From positions 434,001 through 498,000 of the forward strand of contig JAXHLR010000006.1 of assembly GCA_034521975.1 (NCBI GenBank): 64,000 nucleotides of DNA, in the 5' to 3' direction. A program made the position numbers and the translations under genes. The first letter of the stretch is position 1; each line of letters opens with the position of its first letter. Below, in pieces: positions 16,202 to 24,951 of the stretch. The notes under the pieces are model-generated. The model worked only from the letters and a program-made list of their open reading frames with translations. It was not told the DNA's origin and ran no database searches. The stretch is from Acidimicrobiales bacterium (GTDB taxonomy: Bacteria > Actinomycetota > Acidimicrobiia > Acidimicrobiales > SKKL01).

Positions 16202-17005
16202 ATGCCAGAGCTCCCCGAGGTCGAGACGATCCGGCGCCAACTCGGCCCTGCCATCCTCGGTCGCACGATCCGTGCCAGTGGCTCACACCCGTCGGCCAAG
16301 TTCGCTCCCGCCACCGGCGCGGTGGGGGCCACCGTGACCTCGGTGCGCCGGCGCGGCAAGTACCTGTTGATCGGGCTCGAGGACGAGCGCGAGCTGGTGA
16401 TCCACCTGGGCATGACCGGGCGGCTCCAGCTCCGGGCCGACACCCTCGACGTCGCGGCACCTCACCTCCGGGCCTGGTGGGACCTCGGCGACCGGACCCT
16501 CGACCTGCACGACATCCGACGGTTCGGTCGCGTGGCGCTGGTACCCACCGGCCACCACCACACCCTTCCCACCCTGGCCGACCTCGGTCCCGAGCCCTTC
16601 AGCGACGACTTCACGCCCGCCTCGCTGTGGAGCGCGCTGCGGGCCAGCAGGACCAGGGTCAAGACGAACCTGCTCAGCCAGCGGCCGGTGGCCGGTGTCG
16701 GCAACATCTACGCCGACGAAGCGCTCTGGAGAGCAGCGATCAACCCGGCCAGCCGGCGGGTCAGCCGCGCCGCCGCCGCCCGATTGCACGAGGCGGTGGT
16801 CGCGGTGCTGCACGCGGCCGTCGAGCACGGGGGCACCACGTTTCGCGACTACCGGAGCTTCGACGGCGCGACGGGGTCGAACCAGCTGCACCTCGACTGC
16901 TACGGACGCGCCGGCGAGCCGTGCCGCCGCTGCGACGAGCCGCTGGTGCGTCGAACCCTCGATGGCCGCAGCACCACGTGGTGTCGAACGTGCCAGGCCC
17001 GGTGA
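16202..17005 (+). CDS. mutM: Formamidopyrimidine-DNA glycosylase (Fpg/Nei family)
   Basis: The 267-residue enzyme excises oxidised purines such as 8-oxoguanine and cuts the abasic site. The N-terminus MPELPEVE provides the catalytic Pro and Glu after Met removal; RRGKYLL carries the conserved Lys of the beta-elimination pocket; RPVAGVGNIYADEALW is the helix-two-turn-helix DNA-binding region. The C-terminal zinc finger is complete (C-x-x-C in GEPCRRCDEP and WCRTCQAR). It is 6 bp behind the M48 gene. Fpg and Nei subtypes cannot be separated firmly by eye; the start and finger favour Fpg. Confidence 0.93.
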   Translation: MPELPEVETIRRQLGPAILGRTIRASGSHPSAKFAPATGAVGATVTSVRRRGKYLLIGLEDERELVIHLGMTGRLQLRADTLDVAAPHLRAWWDLGDRTLDLHDIRRFGRVALVPTGHHHTLPTLADLGPEPFSDDFTPASLWSALRASRTRVKTNLLSQRPVAGVGNIYADEALWRAAINPASRRVSRAAAARLHEAVVAVLHAAVEHGGTTFRDYRSFDGATGSNQLHLDCYGRAGEPCRRCDEPLVRRTLDGRSTTWCRTCQAR

Positions 17006-17065
17006 ACAGGGTCCGCTCCCGCCAGTGCCGACACCGGCACGAGGCCCGACCAGTGCGATGATGTC

Positions 17066-19663
17066 GTGGTGGCCGACCCGGGAACCCCACCACCTGACCT
17101 GCACCGGCCCGTCGCCATCGACGGCTTCGACGAAATGCAGGACGGCACCGGTGAGCTGAGGGACCACTGGCGCTACGTCATGGGCTCGCTGCGGATGCTC
17201 GGTCGAGCCGAGCTCATCGAGCGCCAGAGCGAAGTGGCCCACGTGCTGCGTCAGGACGGAGCCATCCACCACGAGAACGCACCGGGTGGTGCCACCGCTT
17301 CCGGGGGACTCGACCTGATCCCCTTGCTGGTGTCCAGCGACGACTGGGCCACCGTCGAAGCCGGGCTGGTGCAGCGGGCCGAGCTGTTGGACCTCGTCCT
17401 CGAGGATCTCTACGGCGCCCAGGACCTGATCCGCCAGGGGGTCATACCCGTCGAGGTGGTCCACCGCAGCCCCGGGTATCTGCGTCCGGTCGTCGGCAGC
17501 ACCCCACTCGGCGAGCACCGGCTCGTCCACTACGGCGCCGACCTCGCCCGACGCGACGACGGCCGGTTCATCGTGCTGGCCGACCACACCCGGGTCCCCG
17601 CCGGCCTGGGCGACACGCTCGAGCACCGGTTGGTGCTGTCGCGGGTCCTGCCCAGCCTGTTCCGCGACGCCCACGTCCACCGACTGGCCCACTTCTTCCG
17701 CGGCGTGCGGCGCGCCGTCGACGCGCTCAACCCCGGCGAACGCGGGGGTCCGGGGATCGTCATCCTCACCCCCGGCCCGGAAGCCCCCGACTACTTCGAG
17801 CACAGCTACCTGGCGAGCTACCTCGGCTACCCACTGGTCGAGCCGGGCGACCTCACCGTGCGCAGGGGGCGGGTGTGGCTCCGGTCGCTGGCCGGGCTCC
17901 AGCAGGTCGACGTCATACTGCGCTGGGTCAGCGACGAGCTCAGCGATCCCCTGGAGCTGCTGCCGGGTACCGGAACCGGTGTGCCCGGGCTCGTCGAAGC
18001 TGCCCGCCGCGGTTCGGTGGCCATCGCCAACCCCATCGGTGCGGCCGTCATCGAGAGTCCGGGGCTGTTGCCGTTCCTCCCCGCCGCGAGCGAGCACCTG
18101 CTCGGAGCTCCCTTGTTGCTCGACTCGGTCGACACCTGGTGGTGCGGCAACCCGGCCCACCTGCAGCTGGTGCTCGACGAGATCGGATCCATGGTCCTGC
18201 AGCCGATCGATCAGGTCTCGCCGACCATCACCTCGGGAGCGATGCTCGCGGGGGCCGCGCTCGACGACACGGTGCGCCAGGTCAGGTCCGACCCGCAGCG
18301 GTGGGTCGCCCAACGTCTGCCTGCCGGTGGGTGGACGCCGACACTGATCGGCGACCAGATCGAAAGCCTGCCGTACTCGATGCGAACACACCTGGTCGCC
18401 CGAGAAGGCTCCTATGTCGCCCTGCCCGGCGGGTCGGCCCGGGTGCCGGCTCCCGGGATCCCGATCAAGGTGCCGCACCCGAGCCAACCACCCTCGACCA
18501 TCACGGCCAAGGACCTGTGGGTGCTGGCATCGGAGCCCGAACGGCCCGGCACCAGTTTGTTGAGCGATGCGGGCACCGATGCCGGTGGTGGCCCGCTGGT
18601 GCTGCCGACACCGCCCACGATCGCCGGTTCGCTCCCGAGCCGGGTGGCCGAGAACCTGTACTGGTTCGGCCGCTACAGCGAACGGGCCGAACAGGCGATC
18701 CGCTGGGCCCGGGCGGTGATGACCCGCATCATCGACGCCACCGACCAGGGAGAGGTCACCGGAACGTGGCTGCCGGACCTGCTCGACGCGCTGCGCCGGT
18801 CGACGGGCGCGGGCCAGGCGGGCGGATCGGCTCACGAGCCGGCGATGATCGACGACCCCACCGTCGACGTGCTCGATGCGCTCTACCCGCCCGATGGTCG
18901 ACAGGGCGTCGTTGGGGCCGTCAGGAGCCTGAGCAGCGCGGCGCTCACCGTCCGTGAGCTGCTCTCGGACGACACCTGGCAGGTGGTCGACGCGATGCAG
19001 GACGAAATCGACCTGATGCTGCGCCAGCGCCCAACCACCGCCGCCGCCGCACAGCAGGGGCTGTCCCACCTGCTCACCTCGCTGTTCGCGTTGAACGGGC
19101 TGGCCGCCGAGAGCACCGTCAGGGACCCGGTGTGGTTGTTCCTCGACGCGGGTCAACGCCTCGAACGGGCCCAACTGCTGGTCTCGACATCGCGAGCGAC
19201 CCTCATCGCCATTCGCGACATCGACGCCGACGCCTTGGTCTATGAGTCCGTGCTGGTCGCCAACGACAGTCTCATCACCTACCGCCGCCGCTACCGCTCG
19301 CGGCTCCGCATCGGTTCGGTGCTCGAGCTGCTGATCGGCGATCCGAGCAACCCCCGCAGCCTCATCTACCAGGTCGAGCGCCTGGCCGAGCATGCCGCCA
19401 ACCTGCCAGCGGAGGACGAGTCCGGGACACCGACCGAGGTCGCGCAGCAGGTGGCCGCCCTGGCCGACATCCTCCATGACGCCGATCTGGCCTCGATCGC
19501 CTACCGGGTCGACGGCTCGCGACGCAGCGGGCTCGACGAGCTCCTGGGACGCACCAGTGGGGAGCTCACCTCCCTCGGCGAGGCGCTCGGCCGCCACTTC
19601 CTTCACGTCGAGCCGCCCCGCACCCTCGGCACGCTCACCCGCACGGGAACCTCCAGCCCGTGA
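17066..19663 (+). CDS. Fused circularly permuted ATP-grasp (type 2) and alpha-E domain protein
   Basis: The 865-residue protein joins two usually separate proteins. Residues about 20-500 form a circularly permuted ATP-grasp domain (EDLYGAQDLIRQGVIP, PGPEAPDYFEHSYLASYLGYPLVE, TLIGDQIESLPYSMRTHLVAR). From about 520 to 850 comes the all-helical alpha-E (DUF403) domain, starting LPSRVAENLYWFGRYSERAE. In many bacteria these two plus a transglutaminase-like protein form a conserved operon thought to make or attach a peptide through ATP-dependent amide bonds; the product is unknown. The start is GTG at 17066, with a second GTG immediately after. The stop overlaps the next start by 4 bp (GTGA), so translation is coupled. 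Confidence 0.9.
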   Translation: MVADPGTPPPDLHRPVAIDGFDEMQDGTGELRDHWRYVMGSLRMLGRAELIERQSEVAHVLRQDGAIHHENAPGGATASGGLDLIPLLVSSDDWATVEAGLVQRAELLDLVLEDLYGAQDLIRQGVIPVEVVHRSPGYLRPVVGSTPLGEHRLVHYGADLARRDDGRFIVLADHTRVPAGLGDTLEHRLVLSRVLPSLFRDAHVHRLAHFFRGVRRAVDALNPGERGGPGIVILTPGPEAPDYFEHSYLASYLGYPLVEPGDLTVRRGRVWLRSLAGLQQVDVILRWVSDELSDPLELLPGTGTGVPGLVEAARRGSVAIANPIGAAVIESPGLLPFLPAASEHLLGAPLLLDSVDTWWCGNPAHLQLVLDEIGSMVLQPIDQVSPTITSGAMLAGAALDDTVRQVRSDPQRWVAQRLPAGGWTPTLIGDQIESLPYSMRTHLVAREGSYVALPGGSARVPAPGIPIKVPHPSQPPSTITAKDLWVLASEPERPGTSLLSDAGTDAGGGPLVLPTPPTIAGSLPSRVAENLYWFGRYSERAEQAIRWARAVMTRIIDATDQGEVTGTWLPDLLDALRRSTGAGQAGGSAHEPAMIDDPTVDVLDALYPPDGRQGVVGAVRSLSSAALTVRELLSDDTWQVVDAMQDEIDLMLRQRPTTAAAAQQGLSHLLTSLFALNGLAAESTVRDPVWLFLDAGQRLERAQLLVSTSRATLIAIRDIDADALVYESVLVANDSLITYRRRYRSRLRIGSVLELLIGDPSNPRSLIYQVERLAEHAANLPAEDESGTPTEVAQQVAALADILHDADLASIAYRVDGSRRSGLDELLGRTSGELTSLGEALGRHFLHVEPPRTLGTLTRTGTSSP

Positions 19664-20541
19664 AGCATCAGGTGACCCACCGCACCTCGTACCGGTACGA
19701 CAAGCCGGTCTCGCTCGGCTACAACCTGGCACGGCTCACCCCCCGCACCTACCCCGGCCAGGTCTGCCACGACTCGCGGACCGAGATCGATCCCGTCCCC
19801 GACGATCTCTCCACCCGGACCGACACGTTCGGCAACGAGATCACCTGGTTCAGCATCGAGCGTCCGCACGATCACCTCGAGGTCACCGCCGTCAGCGAGG
19901 TCACCGTCGAGGGCGAGCCGGCTGCGCTGCTGCTCGCCGCCTCCCAGCGCTGGGACGAGGTGCGCGAGACCCTCCGCGGCAACAACGCTCCCGACGTCCT
20001 CGAGGCACGGCCCTACGTGCTCCCCTCCCCGCTGGTGCCGGTGATCGACGGACTCGACACCTTCGCCGCCGAGTCGTTTCCTCCCGACCGGCCACTCGTC
20101 GACGCGGTGGTCGACCTCATGAGCCGTGTCCACCGCGAGTTCACCTACGACCCGGGGTTCACGTCGGTGGCGACCCCGCTGGCCGACGTGCTCACCCACC
20201 GCCGTGGCGTGTGCCAGGACTTCGCCCACCTGGCGATCGCCTGCCTCAGGAGCCAGGGCCTGGCCGCCCGGTACGTGAGCGGCTACCTCGAGACCCGGCC
20301 GCCGCCGGGGAAGGAACGGCTCGAGGGTGCCGACGCGAGCCACGCCTGGTTCTCGGTGTTCGTGCCCGCCGTGGGCTGGATCGATCTCGACCCCACCAAC
20401 GACCAGGCCGTCGGGGAACGCCACATCACCCTCGGATGGGGACGGGACTACCGCGACGTCGCACCCCTGGTGGGCGTGCTCTACGGGTCCGGTGCCGGAC
20501 AGCGCCTCGACGTCGCCGTCGACGTGGTCCCGTCGACATGA
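19660..20541 (+). CDS. Transglutaminase-like cysteine protease family protein
   Basis: The 293-residue protein has the bacterial transglutaminase N-terminal beta domain (MKHQVTHRTSYRYDKPVSLGYN) and a core with RRGVCQDFAHLAIACLRSQG (catalytic Cys near residue 185), ASHAWFSVFVPAVGWIDLDPTN (His and Asp). This completes the Cys-His-Asp triad. In this operon type the protein is predicted to cleave or form peptide amide bonds together with the ATP-grasp/alpha-E partner. It overlaps both neighbours by 4 bp (GTGA upstream, ATGA downstream). No signal peptide is seen, so it likely acts in the cytoplasm. Confidence 0.92.
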   Translation: MKHQVTHRTSYRYDKPVSLGYNLARLTPRTYPGQVCHDSRTEIDPVPDDLSTRTDTFGNEITWFSIERPHDHLEVTAVSEVTVEGEPAALLLAASQRWDEVRETLRGNNAPDVLEARPYVLPSPLVPVIDGLDTFAAESFPPDRPLVDAVVDLMSRVHREFTYDPGFTSVATPLADVLTHRRGVCQDFAHLAIACLRSQGLAARYVSGYLETRPPPGKERLEGADASHAWFSVFVPAVGWIDLDPTNDQAVGERHITLGWGRDYRDVAPLVGVLYGSGAGQRLDVAVDVVPST

Positions 20542-21182
20542 CCGCGCCACCACCCGCGCCGTGGCTGTCCGCCCGCCTGCAGATCCACGACCGCCGGTGC
20601 CTGGTCGTCGGTGGCGGTCCGGTGGCGGCCCGGCGGGCCCGGCGACTCCTCGATGCAGGAGCGGCGGTCACCGTCGTCGCCCCCGACCTCAGCGAGTCGA
20701 TGCGCGAACTACCGGTCGACGCGGTCGAGCGGCCCTATCGCTCCGGCGACCTCGACGACGTGGTCCTCGTGGTGACCGCCGCCGGGAGCGAGGCGGTCGA
20801 CCGCCGAGTGGTCGACGATGCCGTGGGGGCAGGGATACTGGTCAACGACGCCACCGACCCGTCACGAAGCACCGTGGTGTTCCCCGCCGAGGCGGTGGTG
20901 GGTCCGGTCACGGTGTCGGTCGACACCGGGGGCCGGAGCCCGGCGTTCGCCTCCTGGCTCCGGCGCCGGATCGAGGACGATCTCGGCGACGGGATCGATG
21001 AGGTGGTCGCGCTGCTGGCATCGGCGCGCGACGAGCTGCGGGCCGCGGGTCGACCGACCGAGCACCCGGGCTGGACCGCAGCGCTCGACGGCGGCCTGAT
21101 CGAGCTGGTCCGCGACGGCCGGTCCGATGACGCTCGACGGTTGCTGCACGAGGCGCTCGGGATGGATCGACCCGGGCGGTGA
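20538..21182 (+). CDS. Precorrin-2 dehydrogenase / sirohydrochlorin ferrochelatase-like protein (CysG N-terminal/SirC family)
   Basis: The 214-residue protein begins LQIHDRRCLVVGGGPVAARRARRLL, the Rossmann motif of the siroheme synthase NAD-binding domain, and contains VNDATDPSRSTVVFPA and VTVSVDTGGRSPAFASWLRRRIE, both hallmarks of CysG-B/Met8p/SirC. It should oxidise precorrin-2 to sirohydrochlorin with NAD+; chelatase activity varies in the family. A separate CbiX-like chelatase is encoded at 57.4 kb, so iron insertion may be done there. The start overlaps the transglutaminase stop (ATGA), placing it in the ATP-grasp operon without an evident functional reason. Confidence 0.9.
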   Translation: MTAPPPAPWLSARLQIHDRRCLVVGGGPVAARRARRLLDAGAAVTVVAPDLSESMRELPVDAVERPYRSGDLDDVVLVVTAAGSEAVDRRVVDDAVGAGILVNDATDPSRSTVVFPAEAVVGPVTVSVDTGGRSPAFASWLRRRIEDDLGDGIDEVVALLASARDELRAAGRPTEHPGWTAALDGGLIELVRDGRSDDARRLLHEALGMDRPGR

Positions 21183-21198
21183 GGCGGCTTCGACCGGA

Positions 21199-22326
21199 TC
21201 ACCGGTTCGACAACAGCGCCTCGGGAGCGACATGGGACCGGTCGAGGGCTTCGGCCACCGCGGCGTTGGTCACGCTGCCGTCGTGGACGTTGCAGCCGGC
21301 AGCCAACGACGGATCGGCCTCGACCGCCGCCGCGGGACCGAGCCTGGCCAACTCGACGATGTAGGGCAGGGTCGCGTTGGTCAGCGCATGGGTGGAGGTG
21401 TTGGGCACGGCACCAGGGATGTTGCCGACCGCGTAGTGCAGCACCCCGTGCTGCTCGTAGACGGGATCGGCGTGGGTGGTCTCGCGGGCGGTCTCGATGC
21501 AGCCGCCCTGGTCGATGGCGACGTCGACGATCACCGACCTGGGCTTCATCTGGCGGACCATGTCCTCGGTCACCACCGTCGGGGCCCGTCCACCAGCCAC
21601 GAGCACCGCGCCGATGACCAGATCGGCCTCCGCCAGGGACCGCTCGACCGCCCCACGGTTCGAGGCGAGGGTGGTGATCCGGCCCTTGTGGATCTGATCG
21701 ACGAAGCGCAGGCGGTCGAGATCCTTGTCGAAGAGGTGGACCTCGGCCTCGATTCCGGCGGCGAGCCATGCCGCGTTCCACCCCACGTTGCCCGCGCCGA
21801 GCACCACGACCCGGGCGGGCCGGACGCCTGGCACCCCGCCGAGGAGCACCCCCCGACCACCGTGGTGTCGCTCGAGGTGATGGGCTCCGATCTGGACCGA
21901 CATCCGACCGGCCACCTCGCTCATGGGTGCGAGCAGCGGCAGTGCGCCGGAGCCCAGTTGCACGGTCTCGTAGGCGAAGCCGGTGACCCGACGTTCGATG
22001 AGGGCATCGGCCACGTCCGGATAGGCAGCCAGGTGGAGGTAGGTGAAGAGGGTGAGTCCCGGTCGGAGGTGCCGCACCTCCTCGGGCTGGGGTTCCTTCA
22101 CCTTGCAGACCAGGTCGGCCCGCTCCCACACCTCGTCGGTTCCGACCACCTCGGCCCCAGCGGCCCGGTACTCCTCGTCGCCGATGCTCGATCCGTCGCC
22201 TGCGCCGCTCTCGACGACCACGGACAACCCGACCGAGGTCGCCTCGCGCACCCCGTCCGGAGTCATCGCCACCCGGTTCTCCTCGATCTTGACCTCGCGG
22301 GGAACACCGATCGTGCGCGTCGTCAT
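21199..22326 (-). CDS. ald: Alanine dehydrogenase
   Basis: The 375-residue enzyme reversibly deaminates L-alanine to pyruvate with NAD+. The N-terminus IGVPREVKIEENRVAMTPDGV is the substrate-domain signature, LFTYLHLAAYPD contains the catalytic His, and VVLGAGNVGWNAAWLAAG is the NAD-binding loop; EQHGVLHYAVGNIPGAVPNTST follows as in all Ald. The start ATG at 22326 is the homologue-consistent one; it overlaps the stop of the HTTM gene (ATGA), so the two are coupled. Confidence 0.95.
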   Translation of the reverse strand: MTTRTIGVPREVKIEENRVAMTPDGVREATSVGLSVVVESGAGDGSSIGDEEYRAAGAEVVGTDEVWERADLVCKVKEPQPEEVRHLRPGLTLFTYLHLAAYPDVADALIERRVTGFAYETVQLGSGALPLLAPMSEVAGRMSVQIGAHHLERHHGGRGVLLGGVPGVRPARVVVLGAGNVGWNAAWLAAGIEAEVHLFDKDLDRLRFVDQIHKGRITTLASNRGAVERSLAEADLVIGAVLVAGGRAPTVVTEDMVRQMKPRSVIVDVAIDQGGCIETARETTHADPVYEQHGVLHYAVGNIPGAVPNTSTHALTNATLPYIVELARLGPAAAVEADPSLAAGCNVHDGSVTNAAVAEALDRSHVAPEALLSNR

Positions 22327-23270
22327 CGCGCCAGGATCCCACGGCCAACGCTCCGGGCGCGCCACCGCGCGGGGATCGACTCGACGGCCACGAAGCAGGC
22401 GAACCCGACCCCGAGCAGCTGGTAGGGAAACAGGATCCCCATGACCGCGAGCACGCCGAGATGGAAGACCCAGGCGGCGACGACCCACGCCATCCGCACA
22501 CGCCCTCCGAGGAGCGCGACTGGGGCCAGGAGCTCCACGGCGAGGCTCAGCGCCGCCATCGGCGCGAACACCCAGGCGTGGCGCAGCGCCACGATCCCGA
22601 TGGGCGACCCGCGGTCGCCCACCAGCTCCTTCCGCAAGGCGTCGTGGGCGACCAGGTTCCGGAGAGCGTCCCCATCGGCCCACCCGACACCCGATGCCCG
22701 CAGCTTCGCCCAACCGGCCAACACGTAGGCGACGACGACCACCACGACCATCAGCTGGGCGGGCCAGCCGTAGCGGGTGCTCGGCGCCGGTGGCGACACC
22801 CCGCCTGAGCGGCCGCGTCGCCGGTTGTCGAGCGACCACGCGTCCGACGCCGGCGCGACCGCCAGGATCCCCAGGTGCAGTACCAGCAGGTTCTCGGTGT
22901 GGAACACCTGGCCCCAGGAGTTGCGGTAGCTCAGCACCAGCAGCACCCCCAGCGCGAACACGGGGCCACTCACCCGCCACCGCCAACCGGCAACCGACGC
23001 CATCCCGGCAGCGAGGGTCGTGGCGAGCACGATGATGGCCACCGGCGGCGATACCGGCCCGGCGAGGAGGACCAGCGGCCCGACCGGGTCGAACCGGCCG
23101 GGCGCGGCGTCAGACAGCCGAGCGATGTCGACCAGGTGCGGGAACCGAACGACCAGGTAGGCGAGGGCGAAACCGGTGACGAGCACTCGGAGGGTCGCGA
23201 GTCGCTCGGGTACGGCCACGGTGAGGAGCCCTCCCGGAGTCGCCAGGCTCACCGGGGCTCCACCGGACAT
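22323..23270 (-). CDS. HTTM-domain-like multi-pass membrane protein
   Basis: The 315-residue protein has about six to eight hydrophobic helices. Two stretches, LVVRFPHLVDIARLSD near the first helix and YRNSWGQVFHTENLLVLHLGILAV in the middle, match the HTTM family (horizontally transferred transmembrane domain), which also includes the membrane part of vitamin-K-dependent gamma-carboxylase. The gamma-carboxylase catalytic region is not present. The start overlaps the upstream small exported-protein gene by 22 bp, and its end overlaps ald by 4 bp. Function is unknown; the pairing with a FPLSTYPMF protein recurs in actinobacteria and suggests a joint role. Confidence 0.78.
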   Translation of the reverse strand: MSGGAPVSLATPGGLLTVAVPERLATLRVLVTGFALAYLVVRFPHLVDIARLSDAAPGRFDPVGPLVLLAGPVSPPVAIIVLATTLAAGMASVAGWRWRVSGPVFALGVLLVLSYRNSWGQVFHTENLLVLHLGILAVAPASDAWSLDNRRRGRSGGVSPPAPSTRYGWPAQLMVVVVVVAYVLAGWAKLRASGVGWADGDALRNLVAHDALRKELVGDRGSPIGIVALRHAWVFAPMAALSLAVELLAPVALLGGRVRMAWVVAAWVFHLGVLAVMGILFPYQLLGVGFACFVAVESIPARWRARSVGRGILAR

Positions 23271-23701
23271 GTGGTGTGCAGGACGATCCGAAGGGGTTCA
23301 GCCGAGCCGGCCAGGGTGGCGGACGCGTCGTGGGTCTCGGTGACGACCTCGATCGCAACCACCCGCTCGGAGGAGACCGATGCGCCGGACGACGCGGCCA
23401 CCCTCGACGCCACCTCCTCGCACCACCGGTCGGTGTCCTCCTCCGCGACCGCGATTCTGGCGGTGCGGACGGCGAGGATCGCCTCGTCGGCCCCGGCCAG
23501 CAGATACGGCGACAGCCGGACCCGGCCACCGGCGTCGGTGACACCGACCGCGGTCGTGACCGAGGTGACCGAACCCCGGTCGAAGGCGAACATCGGGTAG
23601 GTCGACAGGGGGAACCCATCGCGAGGCGGGTCGATGACCGCCGGGGCGACCATCGCGGCGACGAGGACCGCGGCGAGCGCTCGTGGACCCCAGCGGTTCA
23701 T
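23249..23701 (-). CDS. Small exported or membrane-anchored protein with FPLSTYPMF motif
   Basis: The 150-residue protein starts MNRWGPRALAAVLVAAMVAPAV, a signal peptide or anchor, followed by FPLSTYPMFAFDR, a motif I associate with genes next to HTTM membrane proteins. The rest is a mixed alpha/beta domain with two Cys (in DRWCEEV and HTTCPVE) that could pair outside the cell. It is the first gene of a likely four-base/22-base overlapping string with HTTM and ald. TAACCT ends 6 nt before its ATG, so its mRNA appears leaderless. Confidence 0.72.
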   Translation of the reverse strand: MNRWGPRALAAVLVAAMVAPAVIDPPRDGFPLSTYPMFAFDRGSVTSVTTAVGVTDAGGRVRLSPYLLAGADEAILAVRTARIAVAEEDTDRWCEEVASRVAASSGASVSSERVVAIEVVTETHDASATLAGSAEPLRIVLHTTCPVEPR

Positions 23702-23707
23702 GAGCCG

Positions 23708-23729
23708 AGGTTAGACAGACGCCTAGGGT
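23708..23729. promoter_or_regulatory. Divergent leaderless promoter pair in a 35-bp intergenic gap
   Basis: TAACCT (minus strand, 23708-23713) ends 6 nt before the ATG at 23701, and TAGGGT (plus strand, 23724-23729) ends 7 nt before the ATG at 23737. The two -10 boxes are only 10 bp apart, so polymerases bound in opposite directions would compete, coupling expression of the two flanking operons. Confidence 0.5.
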
Positions 23730-23736
23730 CATGGTC

Positions 23737-24951
23737 ATGTCTCCCCCACGCGTGCATCACCGCCTGCTCGGTGCCCTGGCGTCGTGGGCGGTGCTGGCGA
23801 CGGTCGTGCGGGTGGTGGTCGCCCTGCCCGAGCACTGTCCGGTGGTGAGCGCCGACACGCTCATGGACGGCGCGGTCGCCGCGGTCGAGTGGCTGGACCG
23901 CAACCAGCTCGACGATGGTCGGTGGCTGTACCGCTACGACGCGAACAACGACGAGGTCATCGACGACTACAACACCGTCCGTCACGCGGGGGTGGTCATG
24001 TCGCTGTACCAGGCGGCCGGCTTCGAGATCGACGGCGCTCTGGAGCTGGCCGACGCGGGGACCGAGTATGCGCTCGACCACCTGGTACGCCACGACGACT
24101 GGGCCGCCTTCGAGCCGTCCTCCAACCGGGTCACCACCGGCGCCTCGGCACTGCTGGTCGCCGGCCTCGCCGAACGACGCCTGCACACTGGCGATGACCG
24201 CTACGACGATGCGATGCGCGACCTGAGCCGGTTCCTCGTCGCCCACGTCGAGCCGTCGGGGGCGGTGGTCGAGTCCTGGGATCGCCGTCGCCGGGAACCC
24301 CGCCATGGGCTGCACTCGCCCTTCTTCACCGGTGAGGTCTACTGGGCACTGGCGTCGATGCACCTCCTCTTCCCCGACGAGGGCTGGGACGAACCCGCGC
24401 TCCGTGTCGGGAGCTACATCGCCACCGAGCGGGACGAGGCCGAAGGTTGGTGGCCTGAGCTCCCCGACCACTGGGCGGCGTACGGGATGTGGGTGGTGAC
24501 GAGATGGCCCGACCGTCCCGACCCCGACCGACCCTTGCCCGATGTCCAGGTGCCCTATGTCGAGCGCCAGGCCGGGCTCGGATCGATCCAGACCCGCTAC
24601 GAGTCCCAACGGGTCGACACCTGGCCCCGCTATCTCCTGCGAGGTCGCCGCACCCTCGGGGCCGGGCTCGGCACGGTGGGAGAGCAGCTGATCGGGCTCT
24701 GGCAGGTGGCGACCAGCGACGAACGTCTCGATCACCTGGCCGACCCGATCGCCGAGCGGGCGCGCTGTGTGGCGGGGATGCTGGCCGATCGCCAGGTCAG
24801 CCCCGAGGAGGCGAAGGACTACCCTCGCCCCGATCTGGCACGCGGCGCGTGGTTCCAGTTCGGGTTCACCCAGATGGACGACCAGCAACACGCGCTGTCG
24901 GCGCTGTTGCTCACCCTCTCAATCGTCGACGCCGAGGAGACACGCCCGTGA
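23737..24951 (+). CDS. Predicted alpha/alpha-toroid protein, exported or membrane-anchored
   Basis: The 404-residue protein has an N-terminal hydrophobic segment (LLGALASWAVLATVVRVVVAL, about 9-29) and then repeated helix pairs punctuated by WLDRNQLDDGRWLYRYDAN, DDYNTVRHAGVVMSLYQA, GASALLVAGLAERRLH, FFTGEVYWALASMHLLFP and GAWFQFGFTQMDDQQHALSALLL. This Trp/Gly/Asp-rich pattern is that of six-hairpin or alpha/alpha-toroid folds (glycosidases, epimerases, terpene cyclases). I cannot assign an enzyme. ATG 23737 is favoured over ATG 23731 because it lies 7 nt behind TAGGGT. The stop overlaps the next gene (GTGA). Confidence 0.72.
   Translation: MSPPRVHHRLLGALASWAVLATVVRVVVALPEHCPVVSADTLMDGAVAAVEWLDRNQLDDGRWLYRYDANNDEVIDDYNTVRHAGVVMSLYQAAGFEIDGALELADAGTEYALDHLVRHDDWAAFEPSSNRVTTGASALLVAGLAERRLHTGDDRYDDAMRDLSRFLVAHVEPSGAVVESWDRRRREPRHGLHSPFFTGEVYWALASMHLLFPDEGWDEPALRVGSYIATERDEAEGWWPELPDHWAAYGMWVVTRWPDRPDPDRPLPDVQVPYVERQAGLGSIQTRYESQRVDTWPRYLLRGRRTLGAGLGTVGEQLIGLWQVATSDERLDHLADPIAERARCVAGMLADRQVSPEEAKDYPRPDLARGAWFQFGFTQMDDQQHALSALLLTLSIVDAEETRP

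Noticed and set aside
16283-19732. 1149-residue open frame on the minus strand across mutM and the ATP-grasp/alpha-E gene
   Set aside because: It is in codon-on-codon register with both sense genes, has no domain or start signal, and its composition is that of reverse-complemented Leu/Ser/Asp codons.
22327-22986. N-terminal extension of alanine dehydrogenase to 595 residues
   Set aside because: The extension is the out-of-frame image of the HTTM gene; ATG 22326 gives the normal Ald N-terminus and an ATGA overlap.
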